From Ignavibacteriales bacterium CG_4_9_14_3_um_filter_34_10 (GTDB taxonomy: Bacteria > Bacteroidota > Ignavibacteria > Ignavibacteriales > Melioribacteraceae): DNA of 35,736 bases. Of this stretch, positions 7,709-15,325 are shown piece after piece (within the stretch, counting starts at the first letter, position 1; each line of letters begins with the position of its first letter). The stretch spans positions 1 to 35,736 of the forward strand of contig PFVB01000194.1 in NCBI GenBank assembly GCA_002790395.1, written 5' to 3'. The notes under the pieces were generated by a model, which saw nothing but the letters and a program-made list of their open reading frames with translations, ran no database searches and was not told the origin of the DNA. A program made the translations under genes and the position numbers.

Positions 7709-8854
7709 ATGGAATTATGGCAACAAATGATTAGAGACAGTGTGCATTCTGTCGATCAATTGGTTGAAAAATTTAATCTTGATAGAAGTGTTGCAGAAAA
7801 CCTTGACCAATTTTTTCAAGCAAGAATTAATCCTTATTATTTAAGCTTAATTCGTTACCCTGGCGACCCAATTTGGAAGCAATGCGTACCCGATAAATTA
7901 GAACTTGAAGATATTGATGGATTTGAAGACCCACTCGCAGAAGATCAAATGAGTCCTGTTCCCAATATTACTCACAGATATCCTGACAGATGCTTATTCC
8001 TTGTAACAAGTCAATGTGGAATGTACTGCCGATTTTGCACAAGGAAAAGAAAAGTTGGTGACTCAGAAAAAATTTCTATGAAACAACTGGAATCCGCTTT
8101 TCAGTACATTGAACAACATACTGAAATTAGAGATGTAATTCTTTCAGGAGGAGACCCGTTAATGCTTACGGATTATTTGTTAGAAAGAATTTTGAAAAGA
8201 CTGCGTGCAATCACACATGTAGAAATAATTCGTATTGGAACAAAAATGCCTTGTGTTCTTCCACACAGAATTACACCAAAGCTATGTGACACAATTAAAA
8301 AATATCATCCAATTTATATAAACACTCACTTCAATCATCCTTGGGAAATTACTGAAGAGAGTATGCGTGCATGTGGAATGCTTGTAGATGCCGGTTGCCC
8401 GGTTAATAATCAATCTGTATTAATGAAAGGTGTGAACGATGATCCTGCTGTGATGAAAGAATTATTACATAAGCTTTTAAAAATGCGTGTCCGACCGTAT
8501 TATTTATTCATGGCTGATGAGACGAAGGGCGCCGGACATTTCAGAACTTCGCTTGAAAAAGGATTGGAGATTTTGGATAATTTGCGGGGACATACTAGCG
8601 GACTTGCAATTCCTCATTTTGTAATTGATGTTCCGGGAGGTGGTGGAAAAATCCCAATGTTACCAAAATATATTTTACATCGCGATGAATCAAAAATAAT
8701 TCTCAGAAATTATAAGAATGAGCATTTTATTTTTCATGAACCGCATTTATCTGAGACTAATGAAAATAAGAAATCCAATCAACCATCGATAACCAAGTTG
8801 AATAATATGGAAGTAAAAATGAATCTTGAAGAAATTATATTGGACAATAACTAA
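7709..8854 (+). CDS. KamA-family radical SAM aminomutase (lysine 2,3-aminomutase-like)
   Basis: The 381-residue protein belongs to the PLP- and SAM-dependent aminomutases, which shift an alpha-amino group to the beta carbon. The iron-sulphur motif CGMYCRFC supplies C103, C107 and C110. The PLP lysine is K314 in DVPGGGGK. D270 (in FMADETKG) and D307 (in IDVPGG) are spaced 37 residues apart, exactly as D293 and D330 of clostridial lysine 2,3-aminomutase, which bind the lysine side-chain amine; this favours lysine over glutamate as substrate. An AGAGG-type ribosome site (7695-7700) overlaps the GNAT stop. A C-terminal tail after about residue 345 is polar and not obviously conserved. EpmB, which makes beta-lysine for EF-P, is a related alternative, but no EpmA lies nearby. 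It ends overlapping the opposite-strand thioredoxin-like gene by 4 bp. Confidence 0.9.
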   Translation: MELWQQMIRDSVHSVDQLVEKFNLDRSVAENLDQFFQARINPYYLSLIRYPGDPIWKQCVPDKLELEDIDGFEDPLAEDQMSPVPNITHRYPDRCLFLVTSQCGMYCRFCTRKRKVGDSEKISMKQLESAFQYIEQHTEIRDVILSGGDPLMLTDYLLERILKRLRAITHVEIIRIGTKMPCVLPHRITPKLCDTIKKYHPIYINTHFNHPWEITEESMRACGMLVDAGCPVNNQSVLMKGVNDDPAVMKELLHKLLKMRVRPYYLFMADETKGAGHFRTSLEKGLEILDNLRGHTSGLAIPHFVIDVPGGGGKIPMLPKYILHRDESKIILRNYKNEHFIFHEPHLSETNENKKSNQPSITKLNNMEVKMNLEEIILDNN

Positions 8855-9357
8855 TCATTCAAAATTATTTGTTCTAAATCTTTTTCCAAAGTTTCTTTTG
8901 GCGATTCTATTATGCGTCCGATTTCATTACCGCTTTTATAAACAATCATAGTTGGAACCAGTTCGATGTTCAGGGATTCAATCTGTATGAGCGCTTGTTT
9001 TTTTCGGTCAACAGCAATTATTTCATAACTTTCTTTTGGAAAATTCAGGAAGTCAAATATCTTAAGCAGGTGAGGTACTTCCCTGCGACTGTCTGAGCAC
9101 CAAGTCCCCATCACAATTGTTATTTTAACATTTTCGAGTTCATCCTTGAAAGTTTTTACTAACGTAGTATCAACAGCATAATATTCATATTCCTCATTAA
9201 ACCAATGTATAAATGACGAATCCATTAAATTAGATCTATCTATAACACCAATGAGCATTGGCTGATTTTTCTTTTCATCAACAACAGTTTTAAATTTTGT
9301 CTGTGCGTAACAATCAAAGTAAAAAGTAAAGACAATAACTATTAAAAAGAATTTCAT
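8851..9357 (-). CDS. Secreted thioredoxin-like protein with a single active-site cysteine
   Basis: The 168-residue protein starts with a hydrophobic signal peptide (about residues 1-19, ending near CYAQ), so it likely acts in the periplasm. A thioredoxin fold is indicated by the strand VKITIVMGTWCSDSRREVPHL (C87) and the cis-proline segment ELVPTMIVY (P135). The usual CXXC is CSDS, leaving C87 as the only cysteine in the mature protein; ordinary dithiol oxidoreductase chemistry is therefore unlikely. The WCxDSxREVP form recurs in Bacteroidota-type thioredoxin-like proteins of unknown role, as far as I recall. Its start overlaps the nadK stop by 4 bp, so the two are co-translated. It converges on the KamA gene. 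Confidence 0.8.
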   Translation of the reverse strand: MKFFLIVIVFTFYFDCYAQTKFKTVVDEKKNQPMLIGVIDRSNLMDSSFIHWFNEEYEYYAVDTTLVKTFKDELENVKITIVMGTWCSDSRREVPHLLKIFDFLNFPKESYEIIAVDRKKQALIQIESLNIELVPTMIVYKSGNEIGRIIESPKETLEKDLEQIILND

Positions 9358-10244
9358 AAATCTCCTTTCCCGTTTCTTATATCAATTCCCCAAAAAAGTT
9401 TTTTCCGAAGTGTATCGTAATAATTATTTGATTTCAAATGAATTAATTTAATTGGTTTATCACTTTTAAATATATCAATTGTAATAGGAGACTGCTTATT
9501 TAAAACTCTCTGTCCGTCACAATTAATTTGAATGGAGGGAATAGCAGAATCCACTTTGACCCTGATAAAATGTTCTGTCGATAAAACCAAATGTCTCATT
9601 GTTAAAGTATGCGGTGAAATGGGGCTCAAAGTAAATACATTAGCTTTAGGACTTACTATTGGTCCACCTGTAGAAAGTGAATATCCGGTTGAGCCTGTAG
9701 GGGTTGCAAGTATTATTCCATCTGCAGTAAAAGTAGTTACGTAATTATCATCAACTTCAATAGTAAGCTTTATCATTTTCGGATAAGGTCCTTTATCAAT
9801 CACAATATCATTGATTGCAAATAAAATTTCATTACTGTCATTCAATAATTTCCCTTCTAATGCAATCCGATCCTCAATTTCAAAATTGTTATTATTTATA
9901 CTTTCGAGAAGTGACCTAATATTCATAATATCAAATTCAGCAAGGAAACCAAGCTTGCCGATGTTTAATCCAATCATAGGTTTATTATATTGATAAACTT
10001 CGTAAGCAGTATTTAACATTGTTCCATCGCCGCCGATAGAAACAATTATATCGCTATTTTTAATAACTTTTGCTTTGTCATGAATTTTACTAATGTCAAA
10101 ATAACTGCTGGTAATGAATTCTGTATTTACTATTGATTCATCAATTTGAAAGTCAAACTTAAATTCAATTAATGCCTGTATAAATTGCATAAGAACCGGA
10201 ACAATTTCAGGTTTTGTTATATTTGGAATAATGCCAAATCTCAT
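9354..10244 (-). CDS. nadK: NAD kinase
   Basis: NadK phosphorylates NAD to NADP in the cytoplasm. The 296-residue protein contains the GGDGT motif at residues 71-75 (with the catalytic Asp), IGKLGFLAEF (95-104) and the glycine/threonine-rich substrate loop ATPTGSTGYSLSTGGP (180-195), all diagnostic. Length is typical. It follows the ABC exporter by 18 bp and overlaps the thioredoxin-like gene by 4 bp. No anomalies were seen. Confidence 0.96.
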   Translation of the reverse strand: MRFGIIPNITKPEIVPVLMQFIQALIEFKFDFQIDESIVNTEFITSSYFDISKIHDKAKVIKNSDIIVSIGGDGTMLNTAYEVYQYNKPMIGLNIGKLGFLAEFDIMNIRSLLESINNNNFEIEDRIALEGKLLNDSNEILFAINDIVIDKGPYPKMIKLTIEVDDNYVTTFTADGIILATPTGSTGYSLSTGGPIVSPKANVFTLSPISPHTLTMRHLVLSTEHFIRVKVDSAIPSIQINCDGQRVLNKQSPITIDIFKSDKPIKLIHLKSNNYYDTLRKKLFWGIDIRNGKGDL

Positions 10245-10262
10245 AGATAGCCTTTGGTCTTT

Positions 10263-12116
10263 TTAAATATCTCTAAACTGTAAATCATATAATTTTTTAT
10301 AAATTCCATTTTCTATTTTAATCAGCTCGTCATGACTGCCACGCTGAATAATTTTCCCTCTGTCAAGCACTAGTATTGTATTTGCATTTCTGACCGTACT
10401 TAATCGATGTGCGATAACAAACGTGGTTCTTTTTTCCATTAATCTCTCAATCGCTTCCTGTACTAAAATTTCCGATTCATTATCAAGCGCTGAAGTAGCT
10501 TCATCAAGAATCATGATAGGTGGATTTTTCAGAAGAGCTCTTGCAATTGAAAGTCTTTGGCGCTGTCCTCCCGATAATTTTGTCCCCCTTTCCCCGATGA
10601 TTGTATCATACTTATTTGGCAATTCCATTATAAAATTATGAGCATTGGCAGCTTTCGAAACCTCAATAATTTTTTCGAGTGGGAAATCTTTTAATCCGTA
10701 AGCAATATTATTTTTAACTGTTTCATGAAACAAAACTGTTTCTTGAGTCACTATTCCAAGAAATTTTCTAACATCAAAAATATTTATGTCTTTTATATCA
10801 ATTCCATCAAACAAGATTTTTCCACTTATCGGGTCAAAATAACGTGCAAGTAAATCTACTAATGTCGTCTTCCCGGCACCGCTACTGCCAACAAGAGCAA
10901 TTATTTCTCCCTTTGATACTTTAAAACTTACTTGGTCCAAAATTAGATCGTCGCCGTCATCATACTTAAATGAAATATCTTTGAACTCAATGCCAGAAAC
11001 AAAATCATTAATTTGAATAGGATTTACAGGATCTTTAATTGCAGGATCTTGATCAAGAACTTCAAATATTCTGTAACCGGCAGCGATAGCTTCTTGAACT
11101 TTATTGTTTATTCCTGACATCTGTTTTAATGAAGGCAGTATTTGAAAAATCGAAAATAGAAATCCAAGGAATTTACTTGCTTCAAGTTCTTTATCAACAA
11201 CCACAAGTTTACCACCATAAAATATGATTACAATTCCTACAGTTACTCCAATAATTTCTGTTGTAGGTCCAGATATTGCACGCAGCCTTGCACGTTTCAA
11301 TATTCTTTTAAAATATTTATACGTATGACTTTCAAACTTCTTAATCTCATATTTCTCCATATTGAATGCTTTCACAATTTTAATTCCAGAAATAGTTTCA
11401 TTCAAAATGGTGGTAATCCAGCCGATACTTTTATTTAGAAATACTGTTTGCTTTCGGATTTTCGTGCCGATTACGGCAATAATAATTATTGAAAAAGGTA
11501 AAATAAGAAGTGAAATGAGTGTCAATTGCCAACTGATGGTAACAGCAATAAAAATGAAGACAAATATTGTCAGTGGTTCTTTAAATAAACTTAAAAATAT
11601 TGCAGATACACTAGCTTGAATTATTGTAACATCATTTGTAATTCTCGAAATCAAGTCGCCTGTTCTCTCGTTTTTAAAATAACTCATTGGCAATTTATGC
11701 AGGTGTTCATACAATTTATTTCTAATATCCTTAATGATTCCTTGCTCAGCATAAACCAGGAAATATTCCTGTAAATAGTGAAATATATTTTTGAGAATAA
11801 ATGCAACAAGAATCAACGAGCAGATTTTAAACAAGATATCCAATATGTCCCCCGTAAACACAAAGGAATTGAATGCATTGGAAATTTGTTCTTTTATATT
11901 TTGAAACCAATCAAGAGAAATTGTATTAGTTTTATTTTTTATAATTGAATTAACCGGACTGGCTTTACCTTTCAAGAAAAGTGTATCAAGAAGTGGGATG
12001 GTCAGATAAATTGACAAACCATTTAATAATGCATATAAAAAAGTGCTTATTACTGCAATTAAGATATATTTCCAATATGGTAAAAAATATTTAATAAGTC
12101 TGCTAAAAACTTTCAA
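10263..12116 (-). CDS. ABC exporter, MsbA-like (fused membrane domain and ATPase)
   Basis: The 617-residue half-transporter has an N-terminal six-helix exporter domain (about residues 15-330) and a C-terminal ATPase with Walker A GSSGAGKT (410-417), signature LSGGQ (514-518), Walker B IMILDEA (534-540) and switch His570. Such proteins flip lipids, lipid-linked glycans or drugs across the inner membrane. A long periplasmic stretch between the first two helices (about 50-90) is typical of several Bacteroidota-type homologues. The start is TTG 12116: an in-frame stop lies 21 bp upstream and no ATG or GTG intervenes; GAGAGAG sits just before it. Position next to surface-glycan genes supports lipid A or glycolipid export, but a multidrug role cannot be excluded. 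Confidence 0.88.
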   Translation of the reverse strand: MKVFSRLIKYFLPYWKYILIAVISTFLYALLNGLSIYLTIPLLDTLFLKGKASPVNSIIKNKTNTISLDWFQNIKEQISNAFNSFVFTGDILDILFKICSLILVAFILKNIFHYLQEYFLVYAEQGIIKDIRNKLYEHLHKLPMSYFKNERTGDLISRITNDVTIIQASVSAIFLSLFKEPLTIFVFIFIAVTISWQLTLISLLILPFSIIIIAVIGTKIRKQTVFLNKSIGWITTILNETISGIKIVKAFNMEKYEIKKFESHTYKYFKRILKRARLRAISGPTTEIIGVTVGIVIIFYGGKLVVVDKELEASKFLGFLFSIFQILPSLKQMSGINNKVQEAIAAGYRIFEVLDQDPAIKDPVNPIQINDFVSGIEFKDISFKYDDGDDLILDQVSFKVSKGEIIALVGSSGAGKTTLVDLLARYFDPISGKILFDGIDIKDINIFDVRKFLGIVTQETVLFHETVKNNIAYGLKDFPLEKIIEVSKAANAHNFIMELPNKYDTIIGERGTKLSGGQRQRLSIARALLKNPPIMILDEATSALDNESEILVQEAIERLMEKRTTFVIAHRLSTVRNANTILVLDRGKIIQRGSHDELIKIENGIYKKLYDLQFRDI

Positions 12117-12231
12117 ATTCTCTCTCGTTAATGATTATATTAATTTTATTAGCAAAACTACTATATTTTTATCTACAAAACATATATTTGAAATTGATAT
12201 TATAAATTTGTTTTCTTCAAAGGAGGTGAGT
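12117..12231. promoter_or_regulatory. Divergent intergenic region between the ABC exporter and the Stealth gene
   Basis: This 115-bp AT-rich gap must hold the promoters of both divergently transcribed genes unless one reads from elsewhere. On the plus strand two octamers fit the Bacteroidota TAnnTTTG -7 pattern (12183-12190 and 12203-12210), but no well-placed upstream TTG element supports either one. I cannot fix exact promoter positions. Confidence 0.4.
12220..12229 (+). promoter_or_regulatory. Near-perfect Shine-Dalgarno of the Stealth gene
   Basis: AAGGAGGTGA matches ten consecutive bases of the canonical complement to the 16S rRNA 3' end. It is the strongest ribosome site I noticed in the window and lies five bases (from GGAGG) before TTG 12232, which identifies that TTG as the start. 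Confidence 0.8.
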
Positions 12232-13233
12232 TTGAAAATAGATATTGTCTATACTTATGTTGACGGCAATGACCAAAATTGGCTGCAAAAAAAATCTTTT
12301 GCAGAAGACTCCACAAATATAATCGAACATAATGCAAATGACTCAGCCCGTTATATGGATAATGAAGAACTGAAATATTCCCTTCGTTCAATTGAGAAAT
12401 ATGCTCCTTGGATTAACAATATTTTTATTTTAACTGATAATCAAACTCCTGCTTGGCTTAATATTGGTAATACGAAAATAAAAGTGATTGACCATAAAGA
12501 TATATTTTATGATAAATCAAGTCTTCCTTGCTTCAATGCCAAAGCAATTGAAACGCAAATTCATCACATTGAAAATTTATCCGAAAGATTTATTTATTTT
12601 AATGATGATATGTTCCTTGGTCGACTTACTTGTCCGGAAGATTTTTTTGACAAAGATGGTAAACCGAACATTTTCGTATCTGAGTTTTTTCCTTTCCCAA
12701 GCAAAAAAGCGTTTGATTTTGATAAAAGAGTTGACTCAAGGAAAAATGATTATCAGGAATCGGTAATCAGATCGAGGATTCTTTATAAAAATAAATTTAA
12801 CAAATCTATTTATTACAATATCAGGCATGGCGTAAAACCATTATTAAAATCAGTTTTATTCAAATTGGAAAAAGCATTAGCCGATGATGTAAAGAGAACA
12901 AGTTCAAGTAAATTTCGAAGTGGTAATGATATAATGATGTTTCACCTTTGTCAGTTTTACTGCCTGCATAAAAAACTTGGCAATCCAATCTATCTTAAAT
13001 CAGTTGTAAATACTATGGCAATCAAAAATATTATTGCCTCAGTCAGTAAAAATAATTTTGCTTTTATAAATTTAGAAAACAATGCCCTTGATAGTTTCCT
13101 TCGCAAACTTCAGCTTGTCAAACCATTTATATATTGTCTGAATCAAACTCCTGCTACACCTGATTCAAATTTAATTCTAATGAAAAATTTTTTGGAATTA
13201 TATTTTCCTCATAAATCTAAATTTGAAAAATGA
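12232..13233 (+). CDS. Stealth-family sugar-phosphate transferase (capsular polysaccharide phosphotransferase-like)
   Basis: From TTG 12232 the product is 333 residues and begins with the Stealth CR1 motif IDIVYTYVDGND. The CR2 block follows: DNEELKYSLRSIEKYAPW, then IFILTDNQTPAWL, DHKDIF, LPCFNAKAIE and ERFIYFNDDMFLG. Weaker CR3 and CR4 signals lie at NIRHGVKPLLKS and in the last third. Stealth proteins transfer sugar-1-phosphates to glycans, forming phosphodiester links in capsules and surface polymers, and are related to the eukaryotic GlcNAc-1-phosphotransferase. The frame is open further upstream, but the Shine-Dalgarno and the CR1 position define the start. It is transcribed alone on the plus strand, divergent from the exporter and converging on a glycerophosphotransferase-like gene four bases away. 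Confidence 0.88.
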   Translation: MKIDIVYTYVDGNDQNWLQKKSFAEDSTNIIEHNANDSARYMDNEELKYSLRSIEKYAPWINNIFILTDNQTPAWLNIGNTKIKVIDHKDIFYDKSSLPCFNAKAIETQIHHIENLSERFIYFNDDMFLGRLTCPEDFFDKDGKPNIFVSEFFPFPSKKAFDFDKRVDSRKNDYQESVIRSRILYKNKFNKSIYYNIRHGVKPLLKSVLFKLEKALADDVKRTSSSKFRSGNDIMMFHLCQFYCLHKKLGNPIYLKSVVNTMAIKNIIASVSKNNFAFINLENNALDSFLRKLQLVKPFIYCLNQTPATPDSNLILMKNFLELYFPHKSKFEK

Positions 13234-13237
13234 AGAT

Positions 13238-14293
13238 TCATATTTGAAAGCCGTTGGCTTTTAATTCCGATTGTATTTTCTCTGCAGCTCTTTTTCCTGC
13301 AAGCCCATCAAGTTTAAGAAATAAAATCCGATTGGCTTTTTGCCGTTCAGCTGATTTTTCTTTAGGATTTGCAAGACATTTTTTTATGGCATCTTTTGCT
13401 TCATCAAAATTTTCAACCTGTGTACTGATTTTTTTTATCATTTCAATTATTGCCGGAATAGTTTTCTCTGATTCAGGAACATTAAATGTGACGACTGGTT
13501 TATCAAATGCACAGAATTCTCCAATCAACGAATTGTAATCGCCAACAAATACATCTGTAATCATTAGGTATTGAGTAATATCATGTTCTTTCAGATAAAT
13601 TATACCGCCGATATTTTTTAATTTACTAATATATTTTTGATCTGTCCAAGTGTGAACAGTTACCAGCAGATTGTATTCTTCAGATAATTCTGATATTCGA
13701 TTAATCCATTTATCAATTTGTGAAAGACCTGCAACATTCCAAGTGCTTGAGAATAGAACGGTCTTTTTCTCAGGATTAATTTTCTTTCTGTTTTTAATTT
13801 CATTCAAATATTCAAGGCTATATTCACCATTAAACGCTTTATCTAATTTTGGATACCCAATCGGGAATGTAGTTGTAATCCCATTTTTTCTGGCAAGATT
13901 TACCTGCTCTTCACTTGAGACAAAATACACATTGAACTCATTATAATTTCTTGCTGAAGTCCAACTTTTGAATTGATAAAGTCCATGGTCAAATCCAAAT
14001 TTTATAATTTTTTTAACAGGAAATTTATATGGCATCTGTCGCCCCATAATAACTGCCTTCGGAAAGACAGGCATTTTTTTATATGAAACCTTTAAAGATT
14101 CTAAATACTTTCTTGTTTTTTTATTCTTGGCAACAATTGTAACATTATTCAAATATTTTTTTATTGGCAAAAACATCTCATAATCAAGAGGATCAGCACA
14201 GTAAAAAACAAACTCATTATTCCCAATAAAAATATTTTTTAAATGCCAGATTATTTTATACGGATATTTATAGATGTAATATGAAAGTACCAT
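13238..14293 (-). CDS. CDP-glycerol glycerophosphotransferase-like protein (TagB/SpsB family)
   Basis: The 351-residue protein resembles poly(glycerol/ribitol phosphate) transferases, which move a polyol-phosphate from a CDP-activated donor to a glycan. Visible features are GFDHGLYQFKSW (with the acceptor-site type HG), YFVSSEEQ followed by FPIGYPKLD, the VLFSSTWN strand, and the donor-site block VFVGDYNSLIGEFCAFDKPVV. The N-terminal region (about 1-90) is diverged and basic. In Gram-negative bacteria such enzymes can decorate LPS or capsule with phosphoglycerol. It begins directly after the heptosyltransferase-family gene stops (no gap) and converges on the Stealth gene. Substrate is an inference; a UDP-GlcNAc epimerase-like GT-B fold is an alternative reading. 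Confidence 0.75.
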   Translation of the reverse strand: MVLSYYIYKYPYKIIWHLKNIFIGNNEFVFYCADPLDYEMFLPIKKYLNNVTIVAKNKKTRKYLESLKVSYKKMPVFPKAVIMGRQMPYKFPVKKIIKFGFDHGLYQFKSWTSARNYNEFNVYFVSSEEQVNLARKNGITTTFPIGYPKLDKAFNGEYSLEYLNEIKNRKKINPEKKTVLFSSTWNVAGLSQIDKWINRISELSEEYNLLVTVHTWTDQKYISKLKNIGGIIYLKEHDITQYLMITDVFVGDYNSLIGEFCAFDKPVVTFNVPESEKTIPAIIEMIKKISTQVENFDEAKDAIKKCLANPKEKSAERQKANRILFLKLDGLAGKRAAEKIQSELKANGFQI

Positions 14294-15322
14294 TTATACA
14301 AACTTTAATTTAATTTCTTTTAACACAGATTCAACAGAAATTGAATTCATACAATTAAAATGCCCAAGCGGACACTTTTTTGAACCGTGACTTCCGCAAG
14401 GACGACAATCCAGATTTACCTCAAACACTTTGTCATTTTCTCTGAACGGGAAGTATCCTATTTCTTTAACAGTTGGTCCAAAAAAAGCGAACACATCTGT
14501 CTTCATCGCATTTGCAATATGCATCGCACCACTGTCATTGCATATCATTAGATCGCATAATTCGATTACTGCAGCAGATTCAAGCACAGATAATTCACCT
14601 GCAAAATTAACATAATTTCTGTCTGGTTTAATTTCTTCACATAATTCTCTTTCAACCTTGCTGCCAACAAAAACCACTCCGTAATTATTTATCGTCAATT
14701 GAGAAATAAGTTTTTTATAATTTTCTTTTGGCCACTTCTTCGTTTCCCACATTGAACCCGGTGCTATTGCAATCAGCTTTACTGATATTTTTTTTAATTC
14801 ACTAATTTTGTTTTTAACTTCAAATCTCATTTCTGATGTTGGATATAATTCTGTTTGTACATCATTTTCATTTATACCGAAGGGCGAAAGCAGATGCAGA
14901 TTTTTTTTAATCTTCAAAGTATCTGATAAGTGTTCAACTTTGATATTATAAAATATTTGCGAAAGCCACCTTCTAAAACCAACACGATACTTAATTTTCA
15001 TAAAAGAAATCAGAAGACCAGTAGTAACTGAACTGTGCAGACTCAACAACAAATCATAGTTGTTTTTTCGAAGGCGTAAAGCATTCATAATAAATGATTT
15101 TAGTTTGTCGTTTTTTTTGTCAAACTTAATCACCGAATTGATATAAGGAGTGTTCTGAAGAACTTCATAATTTTCTGCTGAAACAAGCACATCGATTATT
15201 GCTGATGAAAATTTATTTTTTACAGCCTTGATTAACGGAGTAATTAAAATAACATCTCCAAGAAAAGCGGTTTGTATTATCAATATTTTACTGATTTTAT
15301 CTTTATCAATTTTCAGAATCAT
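14294..15322 (-). CDS. Glycosyltransferase family 9 protein (lipopolysaccharide heptosyltransferase-like)
   Basis: The 342-residue protein has the GT9 layout: N-terminal ILIIQTAFLGDVILITPLIKAVK with the catalytic-type Asp23 in the GD motif, a central VKLIAIAPGSMWETKKWP donor-binding segment, and the C-terminal NDSGAMHIANAMKTDVFAFFGPT. Heptosyltransferases add heptose from ADP-heptose to the inner core of LPS on the cytoplasmic side of the inner membrane. A cysteine-rich C-terminal stretch (CRPCGSHGSKKCPLGHFNC) is a common feature of WaaF-like members. It lies 3 bp after the GT4 gene. Which sugar is transferred is not visible. Confidence 0.88.
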   Translation of the reverse strand: MILKIDKDKISKILIIQTAFLGDVILITPLIKAVKNKFSSAIIDVLVSAENYEVLQNTPYINSVIKFDKKNDKLKSFIMNALRLRKNNYDLLLSLHSSVTTGLLISFMKIKYRVGFRRWLSQIFYNIKVEHLSDTLKIKKNLHLLSPFGINENDVQTELYPTSEMRFEVKNKISELKKISVKLIAIAPGSMWETKKWPKENYKKLISQLTINNYGVVFVGSKVERELCEEIKPDRNYVNFAGELSVLESAAVIELCDLMICNDSGAMHIANAMKTDVFAFFGPTVKEIGYFPFRENDKVFEVNLDCRPCGSHGSKKCPLGHFNCMNSISVESVLKEIKLKFV

Positions 15323-15325
15323 TTT

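Noticed and set aside
7709-8854. Assignment of the aminomutase as EpmB for EF-P modification
   Set aside because: No EpmA or EF-P gene is nearby and the linked GNAT and ligases argue for another role, although it cannot be excluded from sequence alone.
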